DNA from: Chelydra serpentina
Lineage: Eukaryota > Chordata > Testudines > Chelydridae
Assembly (NCBI GenBank): GCA_037349315.1
Contig: JBAIAC010000004.1
Span: forward strand, 38,753,001-38,817,000
Direction: 5' to 3'
DNA: 64,000 bases
The position numbers and the translations under genes are program-made. Below the pieces are notes generated by a model. The model had not been told where the DNA came from and made no database searches. It saw only the letters and a list, made by a program, of their open reading frames with translations. Numbering within the stretch: the stretch's first letter is position 1; each line of letters starts with the position of its first letter. This document shows, piece after piece, positions 22,480 through 34,174 of this stretch.

Positions 22480-24565
22480 ATGCCCTGGTCCCCATGTTTG
22501 AAACCGTGTGCCACCTGCCATAAGCCCATGCCAGTGAGAGGCCCGCATGTGAGCTGCTTAAAGTGCCTCGGAGAAGCCCACATTAAAGACAGGTGCATGA
22601 TCTGCAGGGGTTTCAGATCACGCACACAAAAGGACAGGGACATTCATCTGAAGGCCCTGCTAATGGAAGCAGCGCTCAGACTGGCCTTGGAGCTGTCCCA
22701 CTCTGATTCAGCGCCAAGCATTTTGGCCTCAGTACAGAGTGCTCCCGCAGCACCATGGTCTGCTTGGCACTGTTCACCATCTTCAGTGCCAAGGAAGCAG
22801 CACAAGAAACTGCACTGAAAGAGGGCACGCCCTTGTGTCAAAAACTGATAAGAGGGAAGTGTCTGACAAGGTGAGACCCCCTGCCAGGCCACTCATCCTC
22901 CCCAGAGCTGCGGTTGATGGAAGTTGAGCCCAGTCAGGGAACCACCACTGACTCCTGGGAGCAGTTCAGGCACCCTATGCTTGAGAGCCCCCTTGACACC
23001 GGAGGCATTTCAGGCAGCAGAGGACCTGATGGCCCTCCTGGTATTGCACAGACTATGAAGCCACTCTTCATTGAAGACTGCTCCCTCCAGAGGGAAACCC
23101 CCCATAAGTTGGCCACAGTGGTCATCAACCCAACACCAGTCCCCAGCGTCCCGGCACCAGTCTCCAGCTCCGTAGCGGACGTCACCAGCTTCATGACACC
23201 AGACCCCAACTCATTGGCACCAGTCACTGAAAGCATGGCACTGGTCTCCGTCCCCCCGGCACTATTCCCCGACTCCACATCATATCCAGCAGGTGGGAAT
23301 GGCAATGGCTCCGCTATGGTCGCCAAGGGAAGAATACTCATCGGAGACAGGAGAGGAATCCATCCCCCACCAGGAGACACCACTCTTCTTACGCACCAGA
23401 CTTTGGTGCTGTTCCTGCTGTGGGCACTTGGCCACCGGGGCAGTGGCCAGTACACTGGCAATATTGGAACCCATGGAGGGTTCCTTCCAGTGCCAGGCCC
23501 CCACTCCCATCTGTCATCCACAGCCGCATCTGAGAAGCGAGTCTCAGCAACACCCCGGCCAGTACAGGATCCCAACTCGGACTCCAACCCCGGTACCGAG
23601 ACCCTAGCAGCAGCTTCAGTGGAGGTGACCCCAGTAGCAGAGGACTTTCCAGCTCCTCTTGTGTTGTTGGCATATTCCTCATCCCTAGATTAGGCAGTTG
23701 TGGGTCCCACCCACTGCCACTGGACGACTTCCAGGCTCACCAACATTTCCTTAAACGGGTTGCCACAAATTTGGGGCTAGAGGCAGAGGAACTGAAGGAC
23801 CCCATGGACAGACTCTTTGATATTTTTAGCTGCAGCAGCCCCCCTCTAAGGTTGCACTACCAATCTATGATGGGGTGCTAAAACTGGTTAAAGCACTGTG
23901 GCAAACCCCATTTTCTCTGCCCCCAACTTCGAAAAGGGCAGAGAAAAAATATGTCCTGGCTAAGGGGTACGAGTACATGTACATGCCCCCTCCCCCTGGG
24001 TCCCTGGTGGTTTCCACTGCAAATGAGCGGGACAGGCAAAGTCAGGCAAGTGTCATGTCTAAAAATAAGGATGCAGAGAGGCTTGACTTGTTTTTCAGAA
24101 AAGTATATTCAACAGCTAGCCTACACCTCCAGATCTCCAACCTGCAGGCATTGCTGGGGAGATACAATTATAACATTTGGGACTCTATGGCCAAGTTCAC
24201 AGACTCTGTGCCTCAGGAGTCAAGGCAAGAATTCCTCGTCATTCTGGAGGAAGGCAAGGTGGTAGTCAGGGCCTCTCTTTAGGCTGACTTGGATGTGGCT
24301 GACTCGGTGGCCAGGTTGATGGTCTCGGCAGTGTCAATGCGGTGCAGCTCGTGGTTGTAGTCCTTAGGCCTTTCTCACAAGGTGCAGCAGTTGGTCCAAG
24401 ACCTCCCTTTCACCGGCAATGCATTGTTCTTGGAGCAGATGGACACCAAGCTGCACAGCCTGAAGGACTCAAGGGCCACGCTGCGATCTCCAGGCCTTTA
24501 CACGCCTCCAGAAGGCACTTCTGGCCACAGCCACATCCAAGCTTTTTGGGGCCTTTTTGACACGA
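22480..24565 (+). pseudogene. DIRS copy 3 gag-like ORF (broken)
   Basis: The start ATG at 22480 aligns with the ATG at 55540 of the young copy. It opens with a cysteine-rich module (CATC, CLKC, then CMIC at about 22509-22605) like the one in the young copy. Frameshifts and stops occur near 22820, 23690 and 24282. A proline/serine-rich middle (22914-23693) follows, and then the conserved block LVKALWQTPFSLPPTSKRAE (23875 on), LDLFFRKVYSTASL and the C-terminal DLPFTGNALF block near 24400. Confidence 0.82.
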
Positions 24566-24759
24566 GCCCAACAAGAAAAAAGAGAAGGGTTATAAGCGCA
24601 GACAGCCTGCACCTTCCACCGTGGCCTGCCAGTCAGGCTTGGGCCAATACCTGGCTAGCCCGAGACAGGCATTTTGAGAGTGCAACCAAGGACGGCATAC
24701 TGGACTTCACCATCATGGATTCACCATCCCCTTTTTGTTTCTGGACCATTTATTTCCAT

Positions 24760-25984
24760 TCTATACTGCATGTCCCAAATAACTTCAGACCACTGGGTGC
24801 TTTCCGCCATGACAGTTGGGTACACCCTGCAGTTTTTATCCATTCCTCCCTCCTAACCCCCATACCTGTCCCTATTCGGGGACCCTTCTCACGAGCATCT
24901 CCTCATCCAGGAGGTAGAAACCCTCCTACGTGTGGGGGGCATAGAGGAAGTTGTTCGAGACTTACGGCGGGAAAGGGTTCTACTCCTGATATTTCCTAAT
25001 CCTAAAGGCCAAAGGGGCGTCATGCCCTCTTAGACCTGCATTGCCTCAACAAATATCTCAAGAAGTTCAAATTCCGCATGGTGTCCCTGGCATCCATCTT
25101 TCCCTCCCTGGATCCAGGAGACTGGTACTCGAACTAAAGTATGTCTATTTCCACATCTCCATCTTCCATGGTCACAGGAGATTCCTATGGTGGGGCCAGT
25201 ACCACTACCAATTCACCACATTCCCTTTCAGAATGGCCTCAGCCCCAAGGTTTTTCACAAAGTGTATGGCAGTAGTTTCAGCGTACCTAAGACATTGAGG
25301 TGTACATATCTACCCCTACCTCAACGACTGGTTAATCAATGATCGTTCTTGGATATGCCTCAGGCTGCTCGGTCATATGTCAGCATGTACTTACGTGATG
25401 CAGTACACACAGTTGCACCTCAGACCTCTTCAGATGTGGCTGGTGTTAGTCTACTCCCCCAACAGGCACCATTAGGACTTCGTTTTATTACAATCCCATT
25501 GGCCATTCTAGCATCATTAATTTGGTCAGATCCACAGTCAATAATGACAGGGGTTCCCTTTGCCACCCCATGCCCATTGGTGACATTAGTCTCAGATGGG
25601 TTAGACCTAGGGTGGGGAGCCCACTTCAGTAGTCACAGTACCCAGGCCTCTAGTCTGGCCTCTAGTCACAGGGAGAACTCTCCCTGCACATAAATGTCAG
25701 GAAACTCAGGGCGATTCGCTTGGCCTGCCAGGTGTTCCTTCTCTACCTATCGGGCAAGGTAGTGCACGTCCTGACAGATGATACGGATGCGATGTTTTAT
25801 GTCAACGAGAATGGGGGAGCTCGGCCCTGTGCCAGGAGGCTCTTCAGTTGTGGGACTTCTGCACGCAACACGACCAGAATATGCTGGCAGATCACCTTAG
25901 CATGTCCTTTTCTTCTTGCCACGAGTGGTCCCTCCACCCAGAGGTAATTAACTCTGCTCAATGCATGAGCTTGGCAACGGTTAC
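24760..25984 (+). pseudogene. DIRS copy 3 RT and RNase H remnant
   Basis: Starts with ITSDHWVLSAM (24780), then HLLIQEVETLLRVGGIEEVV (24897), YVYFHISIFHGHRRF (25140) and FTTFPFRMASAPRFFTKCM (25210). The catalytic block is YLNDWLI (25318), with Asn for the first Asp. A deletion at about 25350 joins it to the thumb block LGHMSACTYVM. RNase H: SDGLDLGWGAHF (25590) and TDDTDAMFYVNENGGA (25773). Stops are present. The hAT insertion at 25985 follows. Confidence 0.82.
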
Positions 25985-26304
25985 CAGGGCCGGCTCCAGG
26001 CACCAGCTTGCCAAGCTGGTGCTTGGGGCGGCAGGTGAGAAGGGGGCGGCAGTCCGAGTCCCGCGGCGGCAATTCGGCGGCAGGTCCGCTCTTCCCGCCG
26101 CCGAATTGCCGCCGCGGGACTCGGACTGCCGCCCCAGTCTCGCCTGCCGCGGCGGCAAAGGGGCGGCAGGTCCGCCGCTGTCCCCTTGCCGCTCCGGAAT
26201 GGGACTGCCTCCGTCGGGGGCGGGGCCCCGCTACATCTGCCTGCGTCGGGGGTGGGGCGCCGCCACCCCTGCTTGGGGCGGCAGAATTGTAAGAGCCGCC
26301 CCTG
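25985..26304 (+). mobile_element. hAT-type MITE inserted in DIRS copy 3
   Basis: A 320-bp GC-rich element. The termini CAGGGCCGGCTC and GAGCCGCCCCTG are inverted repeats with one mismatch. A perfect 8-bp duplication acggttac flanks it (25977-25984 and 26305-26312). The 8-bp duplication and CAGGG start are typical of the hAT superfamily. The interior is internally repetitive (ggcggca motifs) and partly palindromic around 26040-26130. It creates long spurious GC-rich frames on both strands. Confidence 0.92.
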
Positions 26305-26312
26305 ACGGTTAC

Positions 26313-26597
26313 CTGTCAGATGCCTTCCTACGACCGTGGTCAAGGGATCTGCTGTATGCCTTTCCACATATACCGTTGACATATAAGGTCCTCTTGAAAA
26401 TCAAGAGGGACAAGGCAAAGGTAATCCTAATTGCCCTGTCATGGCTGTGCCAGCACTTGTTCAACATGCTCCTGGACCTTTCCGTAGTAGCTCCACTAGA
26501 ACTCATGTGCCCGGTTTTGATCTTACAGAACCAAGGCCAGCTACTCCACCCAAACCTCGCGTCCCTGCACCTGACAGCCTGGCTGCTGCGTGGCTGA
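26313..26597 (+). pseudogene. DIRS copy 3 methyltransferase-like region remnant
   Basis: After the hAT insertion the frame continues LSDAFLRPWSRDLLYAFPHI, then LKIKRDKAKVILIALSWLC and LHPNLASLHLTAWLLRG, aligning with the C-terminal third of the RT ORF of the young copy. The sequence before the insertion (SSCHEWSLHPEVINS) belongs to the same domain; about 30 codons between are missing. Confidence 0.8.
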
Positions 26598-27622
26598 ACC
26601 AGGAGGAGCAAGCCTGCTCAGAGCAGGTCTAGCAGGTTTTGCTAAGTAACAGGAAATCCTCTATCAGAGCGATCTACTTGGCCAAGTGGAAGCACTTCAC
26701 TTCTTGGGCCTCTGATTGGGATCTTTCCTGTCTGTCATCTCTGCAGACCATCTTGGACTACTTGCTCCACCTGAAGCACGAAGGTCTGGCCCAATCGTCG
26801 GTCAAGGTCCACCTGGCGGCCATTTCGGTCTTCCATCCTCCAGTCCAGGGCAGGTCAGTCTTCTCGCATGAGATGACAGGTTCCTCAAGGATTTAGATTC
26901 TACCCACAGGTTCGCGACCCAGTTCCCCCATGGGATGTAAATCTGGTACTGTCCAGGCTCACAAGGTCCCCCTTCGAGCTTTTGGCTTCTTGTTCGTTGC
27001 TGCTGCTCTCTTGGAAGGTTGCCTTCCTAGTGGCAATTACGTCAGCTAGAAGGGTCACTGAATTCAGAGCCCTGATTTCAGAACCCCCTTACACGGTGTT
27101 CTTCAAAGACAAGGTCCAGCTGCTCACCCACCCGTTCTTCCTGTCAAAGGTAGTGTTGCAATTCCACAACAACCAAGACATTTTTCTGCCTGTCGTCTTT
27201 CTGAAGTTTCATGGATCAGATGAGGAATGTTGTCTACATAACTTAGACATTAGGTGGGCCCTGGTCCTCTACATTGAAAGGACTAGACCCTTTTGCAAGT
27301 CATTGCAGCTCTTTGTAGCGGTAGCGGACAGGTGGTGGTGGCGGACTCTGCATCATCCCAGAGAATCTCGTCTTGGATAATCGCCTGCATCAGGTTTTGT
27401 TATGAACAGGCAAAGGTTCTGTCCCCAGCCATTGTGACCGCCCATTCCACGAGAGTTGAGGCTTCATCAGCGGCCTTCCTCGCACAAGTTCTGATCCAGG
27501 ACATCTACAGAGCAGCTACATGGTCATCAGTTCAGACCTTCGCGTCCCACTATGCCATCACACAGCAGGCCCAGGATGACACAAACTTTGGAAGAGCAGT
27601 GTTACAATCAGCACGTCGGTGA
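26560..27622 (+). pseudogene. DIRS copy 3 tyrosine recombinase (broken, catalytic residues kept)
   Basis: Blocks in order: LAKWKHFTSWASDWD (26680), TILDYLLHLKHEGLAQSSVK (26749), SWKVAFLVAITSARRVTEF (first Arg, 27010), FKDKVQLLTHPFFLSKVV, LDIRWALVLYIERTRPF, ISSWIIACIRFCYEQAK (27363), HSTR (HxxR, near 27450) and FASHYAI (Tyr TAT at 27551-27553). Frameshifts near 26880-26980 and 27340-27380 break the reading frame. The active-site residues survive although the ORF is dead. Confidence 0.83.
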
Positions 27623-27649
27623 ACTCCAAGCCCACCTCCAGGGATACTG

Positions 27650-27995
27650 CTTGTGAGTAACCTAACATGGAATCAACATGAGCAAGCCCTCGAAGAAAAA
27701 ACGGTTACTAACCTTCCATAACTTCTGTACTTCGAGATGTGTTGCTCACATCCATCCATTCTGTGACTCTCACCCTTCTATCCTGCTATCAGAGTGGACA
27801 ACAAGAAGGAACTGAGGGGGCACGGGGACGGCGGTGCCCCTTATACTAGCACAAGGCTCCAGGGGGCGCTAGGGCCAGCCCTACAGATATTACTAAGGGA
27901 AAAATTTCCAGCAACTGTGCACACACCTAACATGGAATGGACTTGAGCAACACATCTTGAAGAACAACAGTTATGGAAGGTTAGTGATTGTTTTT
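27650..27995 (+). repeat. DIRS copy 3 right terminus (ICR and inverted repeat)
   Basis: Arms cgaagaaaaaacgg, ttactaaccttccataac (27706-27723) and its complement gttatggaaggttagt (27970-27985) mark the internal complementary region and right end. The intervening sequence is the complement of the left end at 22160-22330. Confidence 0.83.
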
Positions 27996-28263
27996 TTATC
28001 TCCTAAAGGGAAAGGTGATGGGGGGAGAAGCCACCCTGGAAATGTTCCTGCTTTGTAGCTCCCTGCCAGAGAAAAGGAGGAGCTTGGACAAGTTGTTGCA
28101 TTTACCTTCCACCCGCTACATACCTTCGGGCTCTCCCAATAAAGTTATTTCTCCCTTCTCAGTTATATAAATGTCCAGTTTGGTAGTTTCTCCAGTAATT
28201 TGAGTTGGATCCAAGGAAAAACCTCCTAGGTTCCATTCTCATAAGAAATACACCTCTTAAAAT

Positions 28264-29090
28264 ATGGTACTTATTGACCTTTTTGTAGGCAATATAAGAA
28301 TGTTCCACATTCCTGTCAGGGTAGAAATCCCTCTTCTATTAGGGGTCAGAAAAAGTCTCCTCAGATCCAAGATCCTGGATCTGTTGACTTCACCTGCTTT
28401 TGGAGAGCATTCTCCAACCAAAACTCCTGATACTCTGTCAGAGGCAGAAGAGGAGCCTGTGGCTCAGGTTGAATAGCAAGAGCTGTAATCAGAACTTGAT
28501 TAATATTCCCCGGATGAAAACATTAGAGTTATTTTGGCACTCTCTCCATCTGAAGATGCATTGCAATTCCATGAAGTTGTGGGAAAGAATGGTATCAGAT
28601 CTTTGACATTGAAATTTCCATTGGTCATGTTGGAAGAAACCTCTCAGCCTGTATTCAACATACTATGTTCTCCATCAAAAAATAAGATTACCTTTCTGTT
28701 GCAGCATGCAAGGGCAGTTTGGACTTCTGCATTATGATAGGCTATATTTGAAAAAAGCAGACAAATTATATCAATTACTCTCCAAAGGGGTTTTGTTTTT
28801 TCGTACACCTTACCCCTGATTCTTTTGTGGTGGCATTGGCAATGTAAAGATTTAGAGGAATCCGTTGTATTCCACATCTTCTGACACAGAAAGAAAGATG
28901 AACACAGCTAGCGAGTGCTTGATAGGGGATGGTGAAATAGTGGTTAAACATTCGCTCAGGACTTTGTTTGAGTCTTCGGACTCATCCATGACCTGCTGGC
29001 CTTCAGTCTTCCACTCTCCTTTCCAAAATCAAATCAAAGATGATAGACCTTCCTTTCAAAGGTGATAAGTTATCCACTAATAAAACTGAT
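28264..29090 (+). pseudogene. Old DIRS gag remnant
   Basis: Low similarity but in order: an acidic stretch LSEAEEEPVAQVE (28430), DENIRVILALSPSEDALQFHE (28516), and near the end a DLPFKGDKLSTNKTD block that matches the DLPFDGKGLFADQTN block of copy 1. A hAT MITE follows immediately. Confidence 0.55.
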
Positions 29091-29097
29091 TAAATCA

Positions 29098-29313
29098 GTG
29101 GTTCTCAAACTTTTGTACTGGTGACCCCTTTCACATAGCAAGCCTCTGAGTGCGACCCCCCTTACAAATTAAAAACACTTTTTAATATATTAACATAATT
29201 TTAAATGCTGGAGGCAAATCGGGGTTTGGGGTGGAGGCTGACAGCTCACGACCCCCCATGTAATAACCTGGCGACCTCCTGAGGGGTCCCAACCCCCAGT
29301 TTGAGAACCCCTG
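29098..29313 (+). mobile_element. hAT-type MITE with 8-bp target duplication
   Basis: Ends CAGTGGTTCTCAAAC and GTTTGAGAACCCCTG are inverted repeats. The duplication gattaaat lies at 29090-29097 and 29314-29321. It sits in the gag region of the old DIRS fragment. The termini resemble those at 36212-36855. Confidence 0.93.
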
Positions 29314-29749
29314 GATTAAATATTAGAAAAAATAAATGACATGAGGTCGACTACAAGATTCTTGTGTGTCTGTCAACTCTCAGGAAGGGCCTCAGAACTT
29401 TCTTCAAGTACCATAGACAGTGATACTACCCTTCCTTTTCTTCATAGTTTTATTTTTCAGAGATGTAAATTTCAGCACCAACAGCCTCCCTCTTCACAGC
29501 CACAGCAGAGAGAGACTACTTTTATTCTGCAAATGAAGGGGAAGCAACCTTAGCATTGTCTCTGAGATCGAATGTCAGAGCTCAGATTTGACACTAGGAT
29601 CAGGAGCTTGAGACAAAATGTACAACCATCTCTCCTCATCATTTTGGAGACCGACTCTCCTGTAACGTGCATCGACTCTTGAAATTCTATCCCATCAAAC
29701 AAATGGACTCTGCAGATGATAAAAGATGGTTACACTATTTAATTAGATT

Positions 29750-30640
29750 CCTTTCCTCCACTCCTGTTCCATCCCTATTCAGGAACCCCTTTTTAAGATA
29801 AGAAGTTTGCTCCCTGTTGGAAGCAGGAGTCATAGATGAGGTGCCAAGGGAAATCAGTGGTCACAGTTTTTGCTCCCCATATTTTCTGACACCAAAGAAA
29901 GAGACGGAGCGCTGTATCCAATATTAGATCTATGGAAGCTTAACTTGTTAGAAAATTCCTTTTGCACATGTTGACACTAGTACCCATTATACTCACTCTA
30001 GATTGGTTTGCAGACCTCTGTCTAAAAGGTGTATATTTCCATATCTCTATCCAACCCAGGCACTGCAGATATCTTCATTTTCTGATTTGACAAGAGTATT
30101 TCCAGTATAGTCTTATCTTTTAGGCTTTCTACTGCACCCTTGGTATTTACAAAGTGCCTCTCTCTGGTAGCAACTCATTTAGGATATCGGGGTGTATTCA
30201 TTTATCCTTTGGACAACTGGGTAAACTGAGTCTCTTTAGAAAAAGGGTATTTTGAGAACATATTACACATGTACCCTGTTCAAGACACGGGGACTTAAAA
30301 TAAAGATCTCTTCTGCTACTTACGCAAATGATTCCCTTTTAAGGAGCAATCCTTGATTCTCAGGTAGGCAGAGCCTTTCCTTCAGAAGAAAGATTTTGGA
30401 AGCCTCAATCTATATAGCGGTGCTTCATCAAAGTCTCTCTCAGAAAATAATTTTCTTTTTAGAACTCATGGGTCCAGCATTTATGTAACACCTGGCTCAG
30501 GAAGAGAATTCTGCAGCATTGAGTACCACTGAATTACCAGATACAGACAGCATGTTCATATGGCTGACATTCCCAAGAAAGATGCTTCTGTTCTTGACAC
30601 AGATTTCAACATTGCAGCGTTCTGAGAGGGGGAGCTTTTA
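29750..30640 (+). pseudogene. Old DIRS RT remnant
   Basis: Readable across frames: LEAGVIDEVPREISGHSF (29820), YFLTPKKETE (29880), LTLDWFADLCLKGVYFHISI (29995-30050), a YLHFL*QEYFQYSL block, the catalytic region IHLSFGQLGK with the Asp residues lost (30200), and thumb block LELMGPAFM (30460). Many stops. Confidence 0.7.
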
Positions 30641-31021
30641 AAATCTCCAGGTTTCTTTGAGCGATGGTCCCTATTGTATTCCTCTGAGGATTATGTGCAT
30701 GCGCCCAGAGCATTTCAAAGTAATAGTGTCTGTCGGTCCACACATGCCCCTGAATTGCCTCGTGGTTTTGCCTGAGGCAGTAAAGGATACTGCAGACTGA
30801 CCATGTCTCCAGTTCTTTCTCACCACAGCATGGTCCAAGTTGGAGCTTCTGTTTTTCTCTTGTCCTTGGTGGTGGACTTTCCAAATTTTCCAGAAAAATT
30901 GTTTCATTCTTGTACGTAGTTAGGGTTTTACAGATTTTTGTAGTAGTTTTAGTGTTTGTAGTAACTTTTATAGGATTAAGGACTTTGGGACACTGCTGCG
31001 GCGGTTTCTCACCGGCCCCAT

Positions 31022-32990
31022 TTGCCCCCAGCACCTGTGTCTGGGTACTGGATTATGCTGAAGATGCCGGACTGGGGTTCCAGGTTTGTTTCCTGCCCTG
31101 TTTCGTTTTTGCTCTGTGACAAGCACCAATGCTGTCTGTACTGCTTGGGGGAAGCTGACATCATGTTCAGGTGCAGTATCTGCCTCTCCTTCCCTGCCCA
31201 TACCTGGGAAGGCTGGGCCCTATGCCTTAAGAAGCACCTCGTGGAGGTCACCACGGGGCCACAGTCAGATCTTGGCCAGGGATCAACCCCTGTACATCAG
31301 CCTGAGCAGACCAGGAGTGCGCCTTCTATACACAGTGTCCCAGTCCTATTCTGCTGGTACAAGCCGTATGGACTCCACGCCAGGGCCTAGCCCTGAACCA
31401 CGGAAACATGTGCATAGCAGGACAGTAAGTCTTCCTCCAGATCCAAGAAAGATGCTGCACCATCCACAAGTTCCAGCCATGGAGGAGCAGAGCATTCCAA
31501 GGCCCGCAAGAGCGATGAGAAGTTGCATCGTTCGCCGGATCTGCCGGTCCCGGTTTCTGAACCACGCACCCCTCCTCCATTGGCTACACCAGTGCAGAGT
31601 GAATTGTCTGTCCTGAGACGGGCCCCTTTTCCAGCCACGGTTCCATGCATGGACTGGGTGCTGTTCATACTGGGGAGAAAAGGATGTGCTCCTGAGTTTC
31701 TTGAACTGGAACAGATGAAGTCTCCGCATGTTCCAGTGCATTTGCCTACTTAAAGGGCTCCCTCTCTTACGGTGGATCTGCCGCCCTTTGCTCATGTTCC
31801 TTCAGCACACCCCATTCTGTTGGCACCCCTATTTGTACAGGATTCTGGTTCCTCTGAGGCTGAGGATTCAGATATCCAACATTTCTGTTCTGAAGGCATG
31901 ACTTCCAGACAGTTCCTATGTCACCATGGCAGTACCCTCCCTTACCTCTGTCCAGGAGCCACTGGTACCTGGCTCTATGCACACCACTGCAGCAACAGCA
32001 GAATCAACCAAGTTGGCCATATTGGAGCTTGTGGACCCAATATTCCCCTTCAGAACCATCTCGCTCAACCCGGGAGGAATCCCCCCGTCCTGTCCTTTGT
32101 TGAGTAGACTATCGGAACCAGGGCTAGATGATGCACTGATCAGCCTGCCTCAGACAGTACCGATGGATCCAGAGAGATTCCCCTCATTGTCCCCAGATAG
32201 GGCTGTATCATTGACACCCTCCTCTCCCATGGATGACTATGACAATTTCAGGAGCTGCTCAAGAGATTCGCTAATGCTCTTCAAAGATCCTGTTGGAGGA
32301 GGTGCAGGACAGTTTCTTGCATGCATTGGTATCAGCCAGAGTGGCCCTACCAACATCCGGCATTCTCCAGCCTGCATGCACCGTATGGCATACCCCAGCC
32401 AGGTGTGCCCCCACCGCAAAGAGGGCAGAAGAGAGTACTATGTCCTCTCCCGCCCCCCAAGGATCTGAGTTTCTGTTGCCCCATCCTCTGCCTAATTCCC
32501 TGGTGATCCAGGCTGCTATGGAGTGGGTCAAGCAACAGCATCCAAGCTCCACCCCTTTGATAAGGAGGGAAAGAGGTTAGACCTTATGGGTAGAAAGGTC
32601 CTTTCCTCAGCCAGTCTCCAGTTCCATATCTCAAACTACCTAGCTCTGATGGCCAGATATGACTTTTTTGAACAATGGGCAGATAGTTTATCTTCAATAT
32701 CTGCCATCTCAGCAGGATCGTGCCCACTTCCAAGCTATTTTAGAGGAGGGCACGTTGGTCTCTGGGACCATACTTCAGGCTGTGGTTGATTATGCGGACA
32801 TGTCCTCATGTACAGTGGCGACTGGAATCATCATGAGGAGGGAATCCTGGTTACATTTCTCAAGCTTCCCTAGCGAGGTACAGAGCACTATTGAGGATCT
32901 CCCTTTTGATGAATCACACCTTTTCAGCTAGAAGACACATGATTCCTTACACTCACAGAAAGACTCTAGAGCCACCCTGCGATACCTAGG
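31022..32990 (+). pseudogene. Old DIRS gag-like remnant with cysteine-rich module
   Basis: The cysteine module is recognisable near 31120-31185 (CLYCLGEADI, then CSICLSF). Later blocks: SQVCPHRKEGRREYYVL (32405), LDLMGRKVLSSASLQFHISN (32577), LEEGTLVSGT (32741), and ESWLHFSSFPSEVQSTIEDL (32840) ending at FDESHLFS. The order and spacing match the young gag. Several frame changes. Confidence 0.75.
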
Positions 32991-33299
32991 CAAATACATG
33001 CTAGTGCCAACACAAAATATTTATCACCTGCTGTCTATACAATGCTCTAGAACTCCCCAGTTCTACATCCTGCGAGCCTTCACAGAAGTGTCCAAAGGAC
33101 TACAGATCTCGTCCACCTGGTCCTTCGGTGAAGCTCTCCGTGGAGCACACCCAATCTTTGCATAGGTGATATTTCTGAGTGCATCTAGAGAGCCATCAGT
33201 CGCTTTGCACTCCAATGCTCTTGCCAACCACCCCCTTTGGGGGCCATCTCAAACTCTTTCTACCAGCATGGAGCATGATAACGGACAAATAGGTCCTGG

Positions 33300-34174
33300 A
33301 TGTCATTCGACATGGCTGTACAATTGAGTCTGACACTACTTAGTCCATGTTCCTGCCCCAAAACCCATTTCAAGGATCACTGTCATTACAGTATTCTTAC
33401 CCTAGAGGTGGACACCCCCCTGCAGAGAGGCGCAGTGGAACTGGTTCCTGAAGCCTTTCAAGGCACAGGGTTCTGTTCCAAATATCTCCTGGTGCACAAG
33501 AAGAAGGGAGGATGGAGACCAGTCTTGGGTCTCCAACATCTCAACTATTCTGCATGATCACACTTGCGGCCATCATTCCCTCACTAGAAAAATGCATGTG
33601 GTTTATAGCTCTCCATATGCAGAATGCCTACTTCTACGTCAACATCCACCCAACCTACAGATGGCTCATGGTGGGTCTGTGACACTTCCAATACATGGTT
33701 CTCCTCTTTCTACTTACCAGTGCTTCATGAGCCTTCACAAAAGTTTTCACCATGGTAGCAGCTCACCTCTGATGGCAAAGAGTCCTTGTCTTCCTTTACC
33801 TAGACGATTGGTTGCTGGCGGCACAATCCAGAAAGGAAGCTAGGTTATCGAAGTCCCAACTCCTCCTACTTCTCTCTTCCCTTGGGATGAGTGTGAATGT
33901 CGAAAAATTGACTTTGCACAATACACAGTCCCTGGAGTTCATTGGAGGACACATCGACATCACCTCTGCACGTGTTTATCTGTTGAATGACAGGTTCCAG
34001 AGCTACTGGACCTGATCACTTCAGTGAAATCCAACCCTGTGGTCTCAGCCAGAACTTGCCTTTCCCTCCTCAGCCATATGACAGCAGGTACTTATGACAC
34101 AGCATTCGCTTGTCTATACTCCTGCAACTGTGACTGCAAGGAGCCTACTCGCCCATGCACCAACCCATTTGCCA
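33300..34174 (+). pseudogene. Old DIRS RT remnant
   Basis: Blocks: LQRGAVELVPEAFQGTGFCS (33421), KYLLVHKKKGGWRPVLGLQH (33480), a LFLYLDDW-like segment at 33790-33810 (ttcctttacctagacgattg), and LEFIGGHIDITSARVYLL (33935). The YxDD motif appears as YLDD in one frame although the ORF is broken by frameshifts. Confidence 0.75.

Larger units (their letters stand above)
22138..27995 (+). mobile_element. DIRS-type retrotransposon copy 3, complete ends, decayed ORFs
   Basis: The left end begins ttcttcaagtgttcg (22138) inside the RNF17-like intron. The left inverted repeat (about 22160-22330) is complementary to 27760-27930; for example gcgccctggagcc-type blocks near 22240 and 27850. The internal complementary region lies near 27680-27745, with gagcaagccctcgaagaa and ttcgagatgtgttgctcac. 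The right end is ggaaggttagtgattg followed by T. The order gag, RT/RNase H, methyltransferase-like, recombinase is kept, with deletions and a hAT insertion. Confidence 0.88.
28000..30640 (+). mobile_element. Old DIRS fragment, AT-rich, left part missing
   Basis: Gag-like sequence (28000-29090, resuming 29322-29560) and RT (29750-30640) follow in DIRS order, but no left terminus is visible. The RT stops near the thumb, where a different DIRS left end begins (about 30645). Base composition is much more AT-rich than in the young copy, in line with long decay. Confidence 0.65.

Noticed and set aside
22934..23682. 217-codon minus-strand ORF
   Set aside because: Shadow of the proline/serine-rich gag region of DIRS copy 3; no domain.
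25848..26597. 249-codon plus-strand ORF and minus-strand partners over 25797-26382
   Set aside because: A chimera of DIRS RNase H, a GC-rich hAT MITE and DIRS methyltransferase-like sequence.
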